Assembly (NCBI GenBank): GCA_001704765.1 | Contig: MBFK01000183.1 | Span: forward strand, 52,905-116,904 | Direction: 5' to 3' | Source: Sinorhizobium shofinae | GTDB lineage: Bacteria > Pseudomonadota > Alphaproteobacteria > Rhizobiales > Rhizobiaceae | DNA: 64,000 bases | In this document: positions 43,837 through 51,896 of the stretch, piece after piece | Numbering within the stretch: position 1 is the stretch's first letter | How the letters are laid out: the number at the start of each line of letters is the position of its first letter | The notes under the pieces: generated by a model | The model's database searches: none | The model's input: only the letters and a program-made list of their open reading frames with translations | What the model was told of the DNA's origin: nothing | Program-made: the position numbers and the translations under genes

Positions 43837-44781
43837 TCAGTCTTGCCCGCTCGCATTCTGGACGTCCGCAAACCCCGTCTCTGCCTTCCATGCCTCGATG
43901 CCTTGGCGGAACGCGCGCGGCGTGTAAGCCAATTGGTCGACGGCCTTGGCGACATTCAGCGCCGCAAAGCCCGCCGCCGCTGCGTCCCTGCCTTCACCCT
44001 CCACTTTGATCAGGGAGGGGTCCGCTCCAATCACCTCGGCAATGATATGGGCCGCCTCCAGTGAGGTGCAGACGTGCCCGCTTCCCGCGTTGAACACGCC
44101 CTCGCTCTCTCCAGCGACGGCCTTGAGAGCCAGTGAAGCCACGTCGTCGACATAGACAAGATCAACGCGGTAGGCGCCCCCATCGCGAATAATCACGGAA
44201 TGCCCGTCCGCAAGCGCGCGGATGAACGCCGTCACCATGCCTTTGCCGTGCATGCCAGGACCGTAGACCGATGCGGGGCGAAAGATCGTCACGGACATCC
44301 CCGTCGCCTTTCCGAAGGCAAGCAGGCAAATCTCCGCCGAGAGCTTGCTCGCCAGATAGTAGCTCGCGCGGTTGACGGGAAAGGCTGGACTCGTCTCCGA
44401 GGCAGGCTCCGGGGCGGGCGTATACACCTGCCCCGATCCGAAGTAGACGAACCGCCGCACACTTTGCGAGGCGGCATCCATCGCAACCTGCAAGGCTCCG
44501 TTCGTGTTGATTTCGAAGCATTTGGCAGCTTGTTGGGCGTCGCTGAGGTCGGCGGGAATATAGGCAGCGAGATGAAGAAGCGCTGCCGCCTGCCTCACCG
44601 ACGGCAGCGGCTCGCCGATCGACCATTTCTCGGTGCGCAAGCGAGCATCCTTCCGAGCTGCGATCCGATCCGGATCGCGCGCAAGCGCCGTAACGGCGTA
44701 GCCTCTCGCCAGTGCCTGATCAATTAGTCTCGCACCGATAAAGCCCGTCGCACCGGTTACAACCAGTTCCTTGAAAGTCAC
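43837..44781 (-). CDS. NAD-dependent epimerase/dehydratase (SDR, nucleotide-sugar type)
   Basis: An extended SDR enzyme of 314 aa acting on a nucleotide sugar. The NAD site is VVTGATGFIGARLIDQA. LLHLAAYIPADLS and FVYFGSGQVYTP follow, and the active-site YxxxK is in ASYYLASKLSAE. FRPASVYGPGMHGKGMV and VDLVYVDDVASLAL are the usual substrate-side motifs. It lacks features that would distinguish 4-epimerase from 4-reductase or 4,6-dehydratase. It is the last gene of the sulfate-activation run (cysD, cysNC, cysQ, PHP, ATP-grasp, this gene), 15 bases after the ATP-grasp stop. It converges with the RTX gene, leaving 50 bases between stops. Confidence 0.85.
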   Translation of the reverse strand: MTFKELVVTGATGFIGARLIDQALARGYAVTALARDPDRIAARKDARLRTEKWSIGEPLPSVRQAAALLHLAAYIPADLSDAQQAAKCFEINTNGALQVAMDAASQSVRRFVYFGSGQVYTPAPEPASETSPAFPVNRASYYLASKLSAEICLLAFGKATGMSVTIFRPASVYGPGMHGKGMVTAFIRALADGHSVIIRDGGAYRVDLVYVDDVASLALKAVAGESEGVFNAGSGHVCTSLEAAHIIAEVIGADPSLIKVEGEGRDAAAAGFAALNVAKAVDQLAYTPRAFRQGIEAWKAETGFADVQNASGQD

Positions 44782-44796
44782 GGCCTATCTTCCACC

Positions 44797-45789
44797 TCAC
44801 ACTTCTTCTTCCAGAGGAGCGGAGGCTGTGACCAAGTCGCCGGGTTTCACAACGGTCTCCGACCAGTGCCGCAATATCGTTACCGGCGTGATGTCCGGCT
44901 GGACAACCTGCTCGCCGAAGAGGATATGCCGGATGCACATTTCCACCTCGTTGAATCCTGCATGGATCCTTATGGCCGTGGTCCCGGAAAACCGCGCGTT
45001 GATCTCGAAAATACGGGGAACGCCATCGTCCAGGCGAAACTGGAAGTTCGCCGGACCATAGGCGCCAAGGGCGTGGGCAGCCTGCGCCATCGCTCTGTTG
45101 AGGGCCGGAAAAGGCTCGGCGAAGGCGCGGTAGGTGTTGCCGTCGCGAAGATCCCTGCGCATGACGATCGTCGCACGACATTTCCCGTCGAAGGTCAGCG
45201 TGCCCGCAGTGTATTCGCTCGTTTCCGAACCAACATATTTTTGTATGACGATGCCGGGCTGCTCGGCAATTGCGCGATCCAGCTGTTCGCGGTTGCGAAC
45301 GACGCTGAAGCCGATCGACCTGGCGCCCACCCTCGGCTTGACGACAAGCGGAAATCCGCATTGCTCGATCAGGTCCGCCTCGTCGCCTGGCAGACATGAA
45401 GGAACGAAGCCCAGGCCCTGATTCCGCAGGAACTCGGAGGTGAGCCATTTGTCGTTTGCGGTCGTCACGACGCGAGGCGAGCTGATGATCACCTTGGTTC
45501 CGTAGGTTCTCTCGATCGCCTCGCGATTGGTCGAGAGGATCGGGAGCTCCACGTCGGTTCCCGGGATGAGGATGTCGGGCCGTTCCGCTTGTAACAGCTC
45601 GCCAAGCCTGTCCAGATATTGAGGGTCCTTCGCGATCGGCACTAAGTAGGCGGCGTCTCCCCAATAAAGACCGGCGGAGAGCGGACTCGGGTCTCCGACG
45701 ATTATTCTCGCGTTCAAGGTGGAACGCCGTAGGGCTCGGATAATGCCTTGGCCGAGCAGGGCACCTGCCCCCGTGATAAAGGCCTTCAT
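44797..45789 (-). CDS. ATP-grasp domain protein of unknown substrate
   Basis: A 330 aa ATP-grasp ligase-like protein. An N-terminal Rossmann-like pre-ATP-grasp domain begins KAFITGAGALLGQGIIRAL and has PDILIPGTDVELPIL. The ATP-binding core is GFPLVVKPRVGARSIGFSVV and IVIQKYVG, and Mg-binding residues are in PRIFEINARFSGTT. The layout resembles CarB-like stand-alone ATP-grasp proteins that join a carboxylate to an amine or act in glycan and peptide pathways. Its stop/start overlaps the upstream PHP gene by four bases. I infer that it modifies a sugar acid or amino sugar of the polysaccharide (for example an amide-linked substituent), but the substrate cannot be read from sequence. Confidence 0.8.
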   Translation of the reverse strand: MKAFITGAGALLGQGIIRALRRSTLNARIIVGDPSPLSAGLYWGDAAYLVPIAKDPQYLDRLGELLQAERPDILIPGTDVELPILSTNREAIERTYGTKVIISSPRVVTTANDKWLTSEFLRNQGLGFVPSCLPGDEADLIEQCGFPLVVKPRVGARSIGFSVVRNREQLDRAIAEQPGIVIQKYVGSETSEYTAGTLTFDGKCRATIVMRRDLRDGNTYRAFAEPFPALNRAMAQAAHALGAYGPANFQFRLDDGVPRIFEINARFSGTTAIRIHAGFNEVEMCIRHILFGEQVVQPDITPVTILRHWSETVVKPGDLVTASAPLEEEV

Positions 45790-46526
45790 AACCGCCCTAC
45801 CCCCAATTCAAGTAGCCGATCCCTGCAACGACCCAATTCGTTCAGCCGATGCGCATCGGAGCCGATGGAAACGAACGGATTGACTTCTTCGCACAGCGCC
45901 AGAAATGCCGGCATATCGGCCAGGTACGAGGAGTTTATCTCAATCGCGATCTGCCGTTCGAGCGTCGCCGTCATCATCGCGCGGAAATACGCTTCCGGGA
46001 AACGACCGTGTCGTCTCAGGCTCATTCCGCCCGGGTGTCCCAGGACATCGATGGGCGCATTCCTGATCATGCCGATCGAAAGCTGGAATTCGATATCGGC
46101 GGTCTGCTCGAACGAGAGCTGTTTGAAGTCCAGGTAGCCGCCCCGCCCATCCGGGAGCCGATGGACGACGCCGAGAACGATATCGCACGCGTCGAGCACC
46201 TGTTGCGACACGTCCAGCCTGCCATCGGCATCCAACGCCTTGGTTTCACAGCCGACATAGACTTGAAGGACGTCGAAATCACGGGCGGAGGAAAGGACTT
46301 CGTCCTTGAAGTCGTGAAACCAGGCCGTTTCCTCGCGAACGTGTTCCGTGAACGCCAGCGCGCCGAGCCCACGTTCCTTGGCCGCCTGCAAGATTTGCAG
46401 CACGGTCGCCTGCCCGTCGGTCCAGGTCGTGTGAACCTGGAGTTCTACATTCATTTCCGCCCGGCCGAGTTCCCGAAACCGGCAGAACACGGGCTTGCTG
46501 GTGCTTTTTTTCTCCTGGGCGTCCAT
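45786..46526 (-). CDS. PHP-domain phosphoesterase
   Basis: A 246 aa metal-dependent phosphoesterase of the PHP family. Metal motifs in order are VELQVHTTWTDG, LAFTEH, VGCETKAL, VLGVVHR, DVLGHPGG, AIEINSSYL and VSIGSDAHR. All match the family except the first, where the usual H-x-H is Q-x-H. The start may be ATG 46526 or ATG 46454 (MNVELQVH), the latter giving a more typical PHP N-terminus. Relatives include histidinol phosphatase and 3',5'-nucleotide bisphosphatases. In this operon, after cysQ, it might act on PAP or on a sugar phosphate. It is coupled to the ATP-grasp gene by an ATGA overlap. Confidence 0.82.
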   Translation of the reverse strand: MDAQEKKSTSKPVFCRFRELGRAEMNVELQVHTTWTDGQATVLQILQAAKERGLGALAFTEHVREETAWFHDFKDEVLSSARDFDVLQVYVGCETKALDADGRLDVSQQVLDACDIVLGVVHRLPDGRGGYLDFKQLSFEQTADIEFQLSIGMIRNAPIDVLGHPGGMSLRRHGRFPEAYFRAMMTATLERQIAIEINSSYLADMPAFLALCEEVNPFVSIGSDAHRLNELGRCRDRLLELGVGRL

Positions 46527-46543
46527 GCTGGATGTGCCCTCGA

Positions 46544-47419
46544 TCAGGCCTTTGGGTGAATGTCTTCAACTGAGCCCGCGGCAGGAGGCGTGAGGATGGC
46601 CCCGGAGCCCGACCGCGGAGGTGAGGAGGCGGGAGGCATATCCGCCCAGGCGACGAAATGCGGATTTGCGAAATCGCTGTCGTCCGGCTGCTTCATCTTG
46701 CCGTAAAGGAGGCGCGAACCGTCCAGCCGGACGACCGATCCGCCGGCGGCGTTGAGCACCGCATTGCCCGCCGCCGTATCCCATTCCATCGTTCGGCCGA
46801 AACGGGGATAGACATCCGCGCGGCCTTCGGCGAGCAGGCAGAACTTCAGCGACGAGCCGACGGAGGTGTAATCCGTGACGCCGTGACCGGCGAGAAACGC
46901 CTCGGTCTCCAAGCTGTTGTGCGAACGGCTGGCGACGGCGGTCAGCACCGGACCTCGGGCCCGCACCCGTATCGCCTGGCGATGTCCAGCCGCGGCGCCG
47001 TCGCCGAACACGAGCTTCTCCGCCCTGCCCTTGTCGGCGACGTAGGCGCAGCGCTGCGCCGGCGCGTAGACGATGCCGGCAACAGGAACGCTCCCCTCGA
47101 TCAGGGCGATATTCACGGTGAAGTCGTCGCGCCGATTGATGAATTCCTTCGTTCCGTCGAGCGGATCGACCAGGAAGAACGTGCCACAACTGATATCCGG
47201 GACGCAGCCCGAAGCGACGGCCTCCTCGGCAACGACCGGAATATGCGGGAAAGCCGCCGCCAGCCTGCCGAGAATGATCGCTTCGGCCTGCTCATCCGCC
47301 TCGGTCACGGGCGAACGATCATCCTTGTAGCAGACCGTCGGACCCGCCTTGTAGACAGAGAGGATCGACGCGCCGGCTTCGAGCGCGATGCGCTCGAAGA
47401 GTTCGCAAAGGGGCGTCAT
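46544..47419 (-). CDS. cysQ: 3'(2'),5'-bisphosphate nucleotidase CysQ
   Basis: Inositol-monophosphatase-like enzyme that turns PAP (left after sulfotransfer) into AMP and Pi, and can control PAPS level. The 291 aa have PVTEADEQAEAIIL, the metal site VVAEEAV and FFLVDPLDGTKEFINRRDDFTVNIALIEG (DPxDGTxxF). The C-terminal motif is EWDTAAGNAVLNAAGGSVV. All metal ligands of the Li-sensitive phosphatase family are present. Its ATG overlaps the cysN stop (ATGA), so the two are made together. This is expected where several sulfotransferases produce PAP. The C-terminal 25 residues are Pro/Ala-rich and variable. Confidence 0.92.
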   Translation of the reverse strand: MTPLCELFERIALEAGASILSVYKAGPTVCYKDDRSPVTEADEQAEAIILGRLAAAFPHIPVVAEEAVASGCVPDISCGTFFLVDPLDGTKEFINRRDDFTVNIALIEGSVPVAGIVYAPAQRCAYVADKGRAEKLVFGDGAAAGHRQAIRVRARGPVLTAVASRSHNSLETEAFLAGHGVTDYTSVGSSLKFCLLAEGRADVYPRFGRTMEWDTAAGNAVLNAAGGSVVRLDGSRLLYGKMKQPDDSDFANPHFVAWADMPPASSPPRSGSGAILTPPAAGSVEDIHPKA

Positions 47420-49317
47420 TTATCCTCCATATGTCTGTCGAGGAATTCCTCGATTTTCAGCGCAAGCACGATCGGGTCTTCTTCGACCGTCTTCAGATGC
47501 AGTTCCGGGTTCTCCGGCACCTCATAGGGTGAGGAGACGCCGGTAAAGTTCGCGATCTTGCCAGCCAGCGCCTTCTCGTAAAGCCCCTTCGGATCGCGTC
47601 GCGCACATTCTTCGAGCGGCGTGTCGACGAAGATTTCGATGAACTCGCCCGCCTCCATCAGCTCGCGCGCCATGCGTCGTTCGCCACGGAACGGCGAGAT
47701 GAAGGACACAAGCACGATCAGCCCGGCATCGGCCATCAGCTTGGCGACCTCTGCGATGCGGCGAATATTTTCGACGCGATCGGCTTCGGTGAAGCCAAGG
47801 TCCCGATTGAGCCCGTGGCGCACATTGTCGCCGTCGAGCATATAGGTGTGTTTGCCGCGGGCATGCAGGAGCCTGTCGAGCGCGTTGGCGATCGTCGACT
47901 TACCCGAGCCGGAAAGTCCGGTGAACCACAGGACGGCGGGGCGCTGGCTCTTCATCGCCGCACGCGCCCCCTTGTTCACGTCGGTGGCCTGCCAATGCAC
48001 GTTGTCGGCGCGCCGCAGCGGGAAGTCGATCATGCCGGCGCCGACCGTCGCGTTGGTGACCCGGTCGACGAAGACGAAATTGCCGGTCGCCCTGTTGTCC
48101 TTGTAGGCGTCGAAGGCGATCGGCGCCTGCGTCGAGATGTTGCAGACGCCCACCTCGTTCATCTGCAACGATTTCGCCGCCTCGCGGGCAAAGCTGTTGA
48201 TATTCACCTGATGCTTGAGCGCCGTGACCGTTGCGCTAACGCTGTCCGTCTCCGTGCGCAGGATATAGCTTCGCCCGGGAAGCATCGGATTGGCGTCGAA
48301 CCAGATGACATGCGCCTGGAACTGGTCGGCCACGAAGGGCCTCGCGGCGGGCGCCACCAGCATGTTGCCGCGCGAGGCGTCGACCTCATCGGCAAGGACG
48401 AGTGTTACGGCCTCGCCCTCGGCCGCAGTGGCCAAATTCCCGTCGAACGTGACGATCGCCTTGACCGACGAGCGCTGCCCGGATTTCGCGACGACGACCG
48501 GATCGCCGACCGAGACCCTGCCGGAAGCGACCTGCCCGGCATAGCCGCGGAAATTCGCATTGGGGCGCACGACCAGCTGAACCGGAAAGCGGAACGGCCT
48601 CTCCGCCTCGGGCGGGTCGAGTTGCACCGTCTCCAGGTATTCGAGAAGCGCCGGCCCCTTATACCAGGGCGTGTTCTGCGATGCGGAAATCACGTTGTCG
48701 CCGAACCGCGCGGAGATCGGGATCGGCTGGATGCTGGCAAAGCCCAGCTCCTTCGCAAAAGCCCTGTAGTCGGCGGCGATCTCGTCGAAGACCGATTGAC
48801 GGAACTCGACGAGGTCGATCTTGTTGACCGCCAGCACGACGTGGTGGATGCCGAGCAGCGAAGCGATATAGGAATGGCGCCGGGTCTGCTGGAGAATGCC
48901 CTGGCGGCTGTCGATGAGGATGACGGCCAAGTCGGCCGTCGAAGCGCCGGTCACCATGTTGCGCGTATATTCCTCGTGGCCAGGCGTGTCGGCGACGATG
49001 AATTTGCGCTTCGATGTGGCGAAATAGCGATAGGCGACGTCAATGGTGATGCCCTGTTCGCGCTCCGCCTCGAGCCCGTCGAGCAGCAGGGCAAGGTCGA
49101 CTTCCTCGCCATTGGCAGCGCCCGGCGAACCGACGCGGCCAAGATTGACCAGCTGGTCCTCGAAGACCAGCTTGGCGTCGAAGAGCAAGCGCCCGATCAG
49201 CGTCGACTTGCCATCGTCGACGGAGCCGCAGGTGATGAATCGGAGCACTGTCTTGCTGTCGTGATCGGCTAGATGCGCTTCCAGGTCGTGCGGCGGAACG
49301 GATTGAAGATACGACAT
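47416..49317 (-). CDS. cysN: Bifunctional sulfate adenylyltransferase large subunit / APS kinase (CysNC, NodQ-like)
   Basis: Makes PAPS, the sulfate donor. The 633 aa start with an EF-Tu-like GTPase: FITCGSVDDGKSTLIGRLLFDAK, DTPGHEEYTRNMVTGAS and LAVNKIDLVEF. Beta-barrel domains follow to about residue 435. The C-terminal APS kinase is VLWFTGLSGSGKSTIANALDRLL, LDGDNVRHGLNRDLGF and ENIRRIAEVAKLMADAGLIVLVSFISPFR. The CysN-CysC fusion is the NodQ architecture. Overlaps with cysD (TGATG) and cysQ (ATGA) show one operon. Because the locus has three sulfotransferases, I infer a dedicated role in polysaccharide sulfation, though assimilation to cysteine cannot be excluded. Confidence 0.95.
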   Translation of the reverse strand: MSYLQSVPPHDLEAHLADHDSKTVLRFITCGSVDDGKSTLIGRLLFDAKLVFEDQLVNLGRVGSPGAANGEEVDLALLLDGLEAEREQGITIDVAYRYFATSKRKFIVADTPGHEEYTRNMVTGASTADLAVILIDSRQGILQQTRRHSYIASLLGIHHVVLAVNKIDLVEFRQSVFDEIAADYRAFAKELGFASIQPIPISARFGDNVISASQNTPWYKGPALLEYLETVQLDPPEAERPFRFPVQLVVRPNANFRGYAGQVASGRVSVGDPVVVAKSGQRSSVKAIVTFDGNLATAAEGEAVTLVLADEVDASRGNMLVAPAARPFVADQFQAHVIWFDANPMLPGRSYILRTETDSVSATVTALKHQVNINSFAREAAKSLQMNEVGVCNISTQAPIAFDAYKDNRATGNFVFVDRVTNATVGAGMIDFPLRRADNVHWQATDVNKGARAAMKSQRPAVLWFTGLSGSGKSTIANALDRLLHARGKHTYMLDGDNVRHGLNRDLGFTEADRVENIRRIAEVAKLMADAGLIVLVSFISPFRGERRMARELMEAGEFIEIFVDTPLEECARRDPKGLYEKALAGKIANFTGVSSPYEVPENPELHLKTVEEDPIVLALKIEEFLDRHMEDK

Positions 49318-50216
49318 CAGAAGTACCCCTCGCGCTTCTTTTTTTCCATCGCACCGGCTTCGTCCGTGTCAATCAGCCGACTCTGTCGTTCGGAGGTACG
49401 CACCGTCAGCATCTCCCGCAATATGTCCGGAACCGTGGCAGCCTCGGAATCGATCGCGCCGGTCAGTGGATAACAACCCAGCGTACGGAAGCGAACCATC
49501 CGGTCCATCACCTCCTCGTCAGGCTCGAGTGGCATACGGTCGTCGTCGATCATGATCAACATGCCGTCGCGCCGCACCACCGGCCGTCGCGCCGCAAAAT
49601 AGAGTGGCACGATCGGGATGTTTTCCTGCAGGATGTATTGCCAGATGTCGAATTCGGTCCAGTTGGAGAGCGGAAATACCCGCATCGTCTCGCCCGCGCC
49701 GACGCGCGTATTATAGGTTTTCCACATCTCGGGACGCTGGCGCTTCGGGTCCCAGCCGTGCTGGGCGTTTCGGATCGAAAACATGCGCTCCTTGGCCCGC
49801 GACTTCTCCTCGTCCCGCCGGGCCCCGGCGAGCGCCGCGTCGAATCCGTATTTCTCTAGGGCTTGCCTGAGCGCCATCGTCTTCATGACGTGGGTGTGCA
49901 GGTTGGACCCATGCGTAAAGGGACCGATGCCCTGGTCGACGCCATCCTGGTTGATATGGACGAGGAGATTGAAGCCGAGCTCCCGCGCCATCCGATCGCG
50001 AAACTCGATCATCTGCCGGAACTTCCACCTTGTGTCCACATGCAGGAAAGGAAACGGCGGCTTTGCTGGGAAGAACGCCTTCATCGCCAGATGCAATAGA
50101 ACGGACGAGTCCTTTCCGATCGAGTAAAGTACAACCGGGTTCGAAAACGTCGCGACTACTTCTCGAAGGACATGAATGGCTTCAGCTTCAAGTCGCCGAA
50201 GGTTGGCAAGAGACAT
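49317..50216 (-). CDS. cysD: Sulfate adenylyltransferase small subunit (CysD, NodP-like)
   Basis: Forms APS from ATP and sulfate, with GTP hydrolysis by CysN. The 299 aa have the PP-loop VVLYSIGKDSSVLLHLAMKA (residues 28-47), FPFLHVDTRWKFRQMIEFRD, GFDAALAGARRDEEKSRAKERMFSIR and PLSNWTEFDIWQYI, all standard for CysD/NodP. ATG 50216 is chosen because GAGGGG lies seven bases upstream; an in-frame ATG 48 bases further upstream gives an atypical N-terminus. It heads the operon with cysNC, cysQ, PHP, ATP-grasp and epimerase. No nod-box-like element was recognised upstream, in line with a non-nodulation role. Confidence 0.95.
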   Translation of the reverse strand: MSLANLRRLEAEAIHVLREVVATFSNPVVLYSIGKDSSVLLHLAMKAFFPAKPPFPFLHVDTRWKFRQMIEFRDRMARELGFNLLVHINQDGVDQGIGPFTHGSNLHTHVMKTMALRQALEKYGFDAALAGARRDEEKSRAKERMFSIRNAQHGWDPKRQRPEMWKTYNTRVGAGETMRVFPLSNWTEFDIWQYILQENIPIVPLYFAARRPVVRRDGMLIMIDDDRMPLEPDEEVMDRMVRFRTLGCYPLTGAIDSEAATVPDILREMLTVRTSERQSRLIDTDEAGAMEKKKREGYF

Positions 50217-50347
50217 GCCGCAACCCCTCTGACTTTTGAAAAAAGAAACTTTTTCTCTATGCATTTATCGAATGCGACACCCAAGAAAATGATCGGGTGT
50301 GTATCAGCAATGGCATGGCGGCTGAAATTGCTCCGCCGAAGGGCGGC

Positions 50348-50376
50348 ATTTAAGCGCCATATCACTAACATTTCAA
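50348..50376 (-). promoter_or_regulatory. Promoter candidate for the cysD operon
   Basis: On the minus strand TTGAAA (plus 50371-50376) and TTAAAT (plus 50348-50353) are 17 bases apart, a fair sigma-70-like match. It lies about 130 bases ahead of the cysD start, in the gap after the ROK gene. Confidence 0.35.
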
Positions 50377-50437
50377 GTAACAAGACGATTGCGGGCGCCG
50401 ATGGGTGCCACAAAGCCGACGCGGCGGACCTCCCCAG

Positions 50438-51667
50438 TCACGTGCTACCAACCGACCTGGTCTTGAGAATGGCGGAGAAACTGGGGTCGAAGGTCCGGCT
50501 GATCGGCTCCGCCGCTGCGCCGATTGCGACCGCCCACGGGTCGGTGAACCCGAGTTGGAGACGCGGAGCGCTTCGCGTCCGCCGTTCGGCAATCGACGGT
50601 AGCAACGGATGAATGGCGTTTATGAGCTGGCGGGCCAGCCCGGGCGGCATGCCGCCACACAGCACGATCGTCTGCGGATCGAAAATCGTCTCGAGGGTCT
50701 GGACGGCCCCCCGCAGTTCATAGGCAGCTTCGGCGATCCAGGCAGCAATTCTAGCATTCGACGCTGCGGTAATATCGTCGAGGCGACGATAAAGATGCGG
50801 GTCCGCCGGATCGAGATCCAGAATCTTGCAAAGCGAGGCGATCGATGCCCTGTGCTCGAGCGGCGCCCGCTGATCTTCGGTTCCGTTTCGCGGCCGGCTG
50901 AGGATCATGCCGATCTCACCGGCATTGCCGTTGGCGCCGCGATAAAGTTCTCCGTCGAGGATCAGGCCGGCGCCGACACCGTAGCCGAGATAGATGCAGA
51001 TCGCCTGATCCAAGCCATGCGCGGCACCGATCATCTTTTCCGCTGTCGCGGCCGCGGCCGCGTCGTTCTGCAGTCGGACATCGAGCCCTGTTCCGATTGC
51101 CAAGGCCTCCGACAGAGGGAAGCGCTGCCAAACGGCCATCATCCAGGGGTCGTTCGGGTCGGTATCGATACCGAAGGGACCGGGCATGGCGACGCCGAGC
51201 CCGACAAGGCGGTCCCTAGACTGAGGCGCCACCTCCGTCAGCTGCCGTCGCGTCCTTTCGATGAGCGAGAGGATGGTCTCGGTCCCGCTCTCCGGTCCAC
51301 CGGCGGGCAGGTTCGCCTCTCCCCGGGCAAGCACCGCGCCGACGAGATCGACCGCAATCGTCCGCGTCACATGCCGATCGATCTGCAGCCCAATGGCAAA
51401 GGCGCCTTCCGGCACCAGCCGATAGGGGGTCGAAGGTTGCCCCCGGCCCTTGCGCACGGCGGCGAGCGAGGCGACCAGCCCGTCTCTTTCGAGTTCCTCG
51501 ATGATGTTGGAAACGGCCTGCTTGGTGAGGGCCGTCGCACGCGCAAGGTCGGCCCGCGACAATTGCCCGTTCAGCCGCAGGGCGTCGATCATGACGCGCC
51601 GATTGTGGGCACTTGCGCCCTCCTGATTGGTGCCGCTCTTGGCCCGGATCGGGCGCATCTCGTTCAT
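50438..51667 (-). CDS. ROK-family transcriptional repressor
   Basis: A 409 aa regulator of the NagC/XylR type. The N-terminal winged helix (about residues 25-80) reads RRVMIDALRLNGQLSRADLA and LTKQAVSNIIEELERDGLV. The ROK sugar-binding domain has VGLGVAMPGPFG, CIYLGYGVGAGLILDGELYRGANGNAGEIG and TIVLCGGMPP. The usual Cys-rich zinc motif (CxCGxxGC) after the GEIGH-like region is not evident, which is seen in some ROK repressors. It is divergent from the sugar importer operon at 51.9 kb and probably represses it until a sugar or sugar phosphate binds. A palindrome at 51710-51730 is the likely operator. Confidence 0.9.
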   Translation of the reverse strand: MNEMRPIRAKSGTNQEGASAHNRRVMIDALRLNGQLSRADLARATALTKQAVSNIIEELERDGLVASLAAVRKGRGQPSTPYRLVPEGAFAIGLQIDRHVTRTIAVDLVGAVLARGEANLPAGGPESGTETILSLIERTRRQLTEVAPQSRDRLVGLGVAMPGPFGIDTDPNDPWMMAVWQRFPLSEALAIGTGLDVRLQNDAAAAATAEKMIGAAHGLDQAICIYLGYGVGAGLILDGELYRGANGNAGEIGMILSRPRNGTEDQRAPLEHRASIASLCKILDLDPADPHLYRRLDDITAASNARIAAWIAEAAYELRGAVQTLETIFDPQTIVLCGGMPPGLARQLINAIHPLLPSIAERRTRSAPRLQLGFTDPWAVAIGAAAEPISRTFDPSFSAILKTRSVGST

Positions 51668-51709
51668 CCGTAAAACCCGCTTGACACATCTAGAATATTG
51701 AACAAGAAA

Positions 51710-51730
51710 TAAGTCAAGACAATTGACTTA
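51710..51730. promoter_or_regulatory. Palindromic operator candidate between ROK and importer genes
   Basis: TAAGTCAA at 51710-51717 and its exact inverted copy TTGACTTA at 51723-51730 flank a five-base centre. It sits 43 bases upstream of the ROK start and 167 bases upstream of the binding-protein gene, and contains -35-like TTGACT on both strands, so a bound repressor could block both promoters. Confidence 0.5.
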
Positions 51731-51896
51731 ATAAGAGGTCACTAGAACCTCGGGGAATGACGGCAGCGGCGAGAAAGGCCGCAAACGCTTCGATCGATTT
51801 GACGACGGCCGTCGCGACGCGCGACGGATTTCTCGCATCCGGCACGCCCATTTGGCGCGCCGCGCAGACTGGAACGATCAGCTATTGGAGGCAGCA

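Noticed and set aside
50217..50437. Possible nod box ahead of the nodP-like gene
   Set aside because: No sequence with the long conserved nod-box layout was seen; only a plain promoter-like pair.
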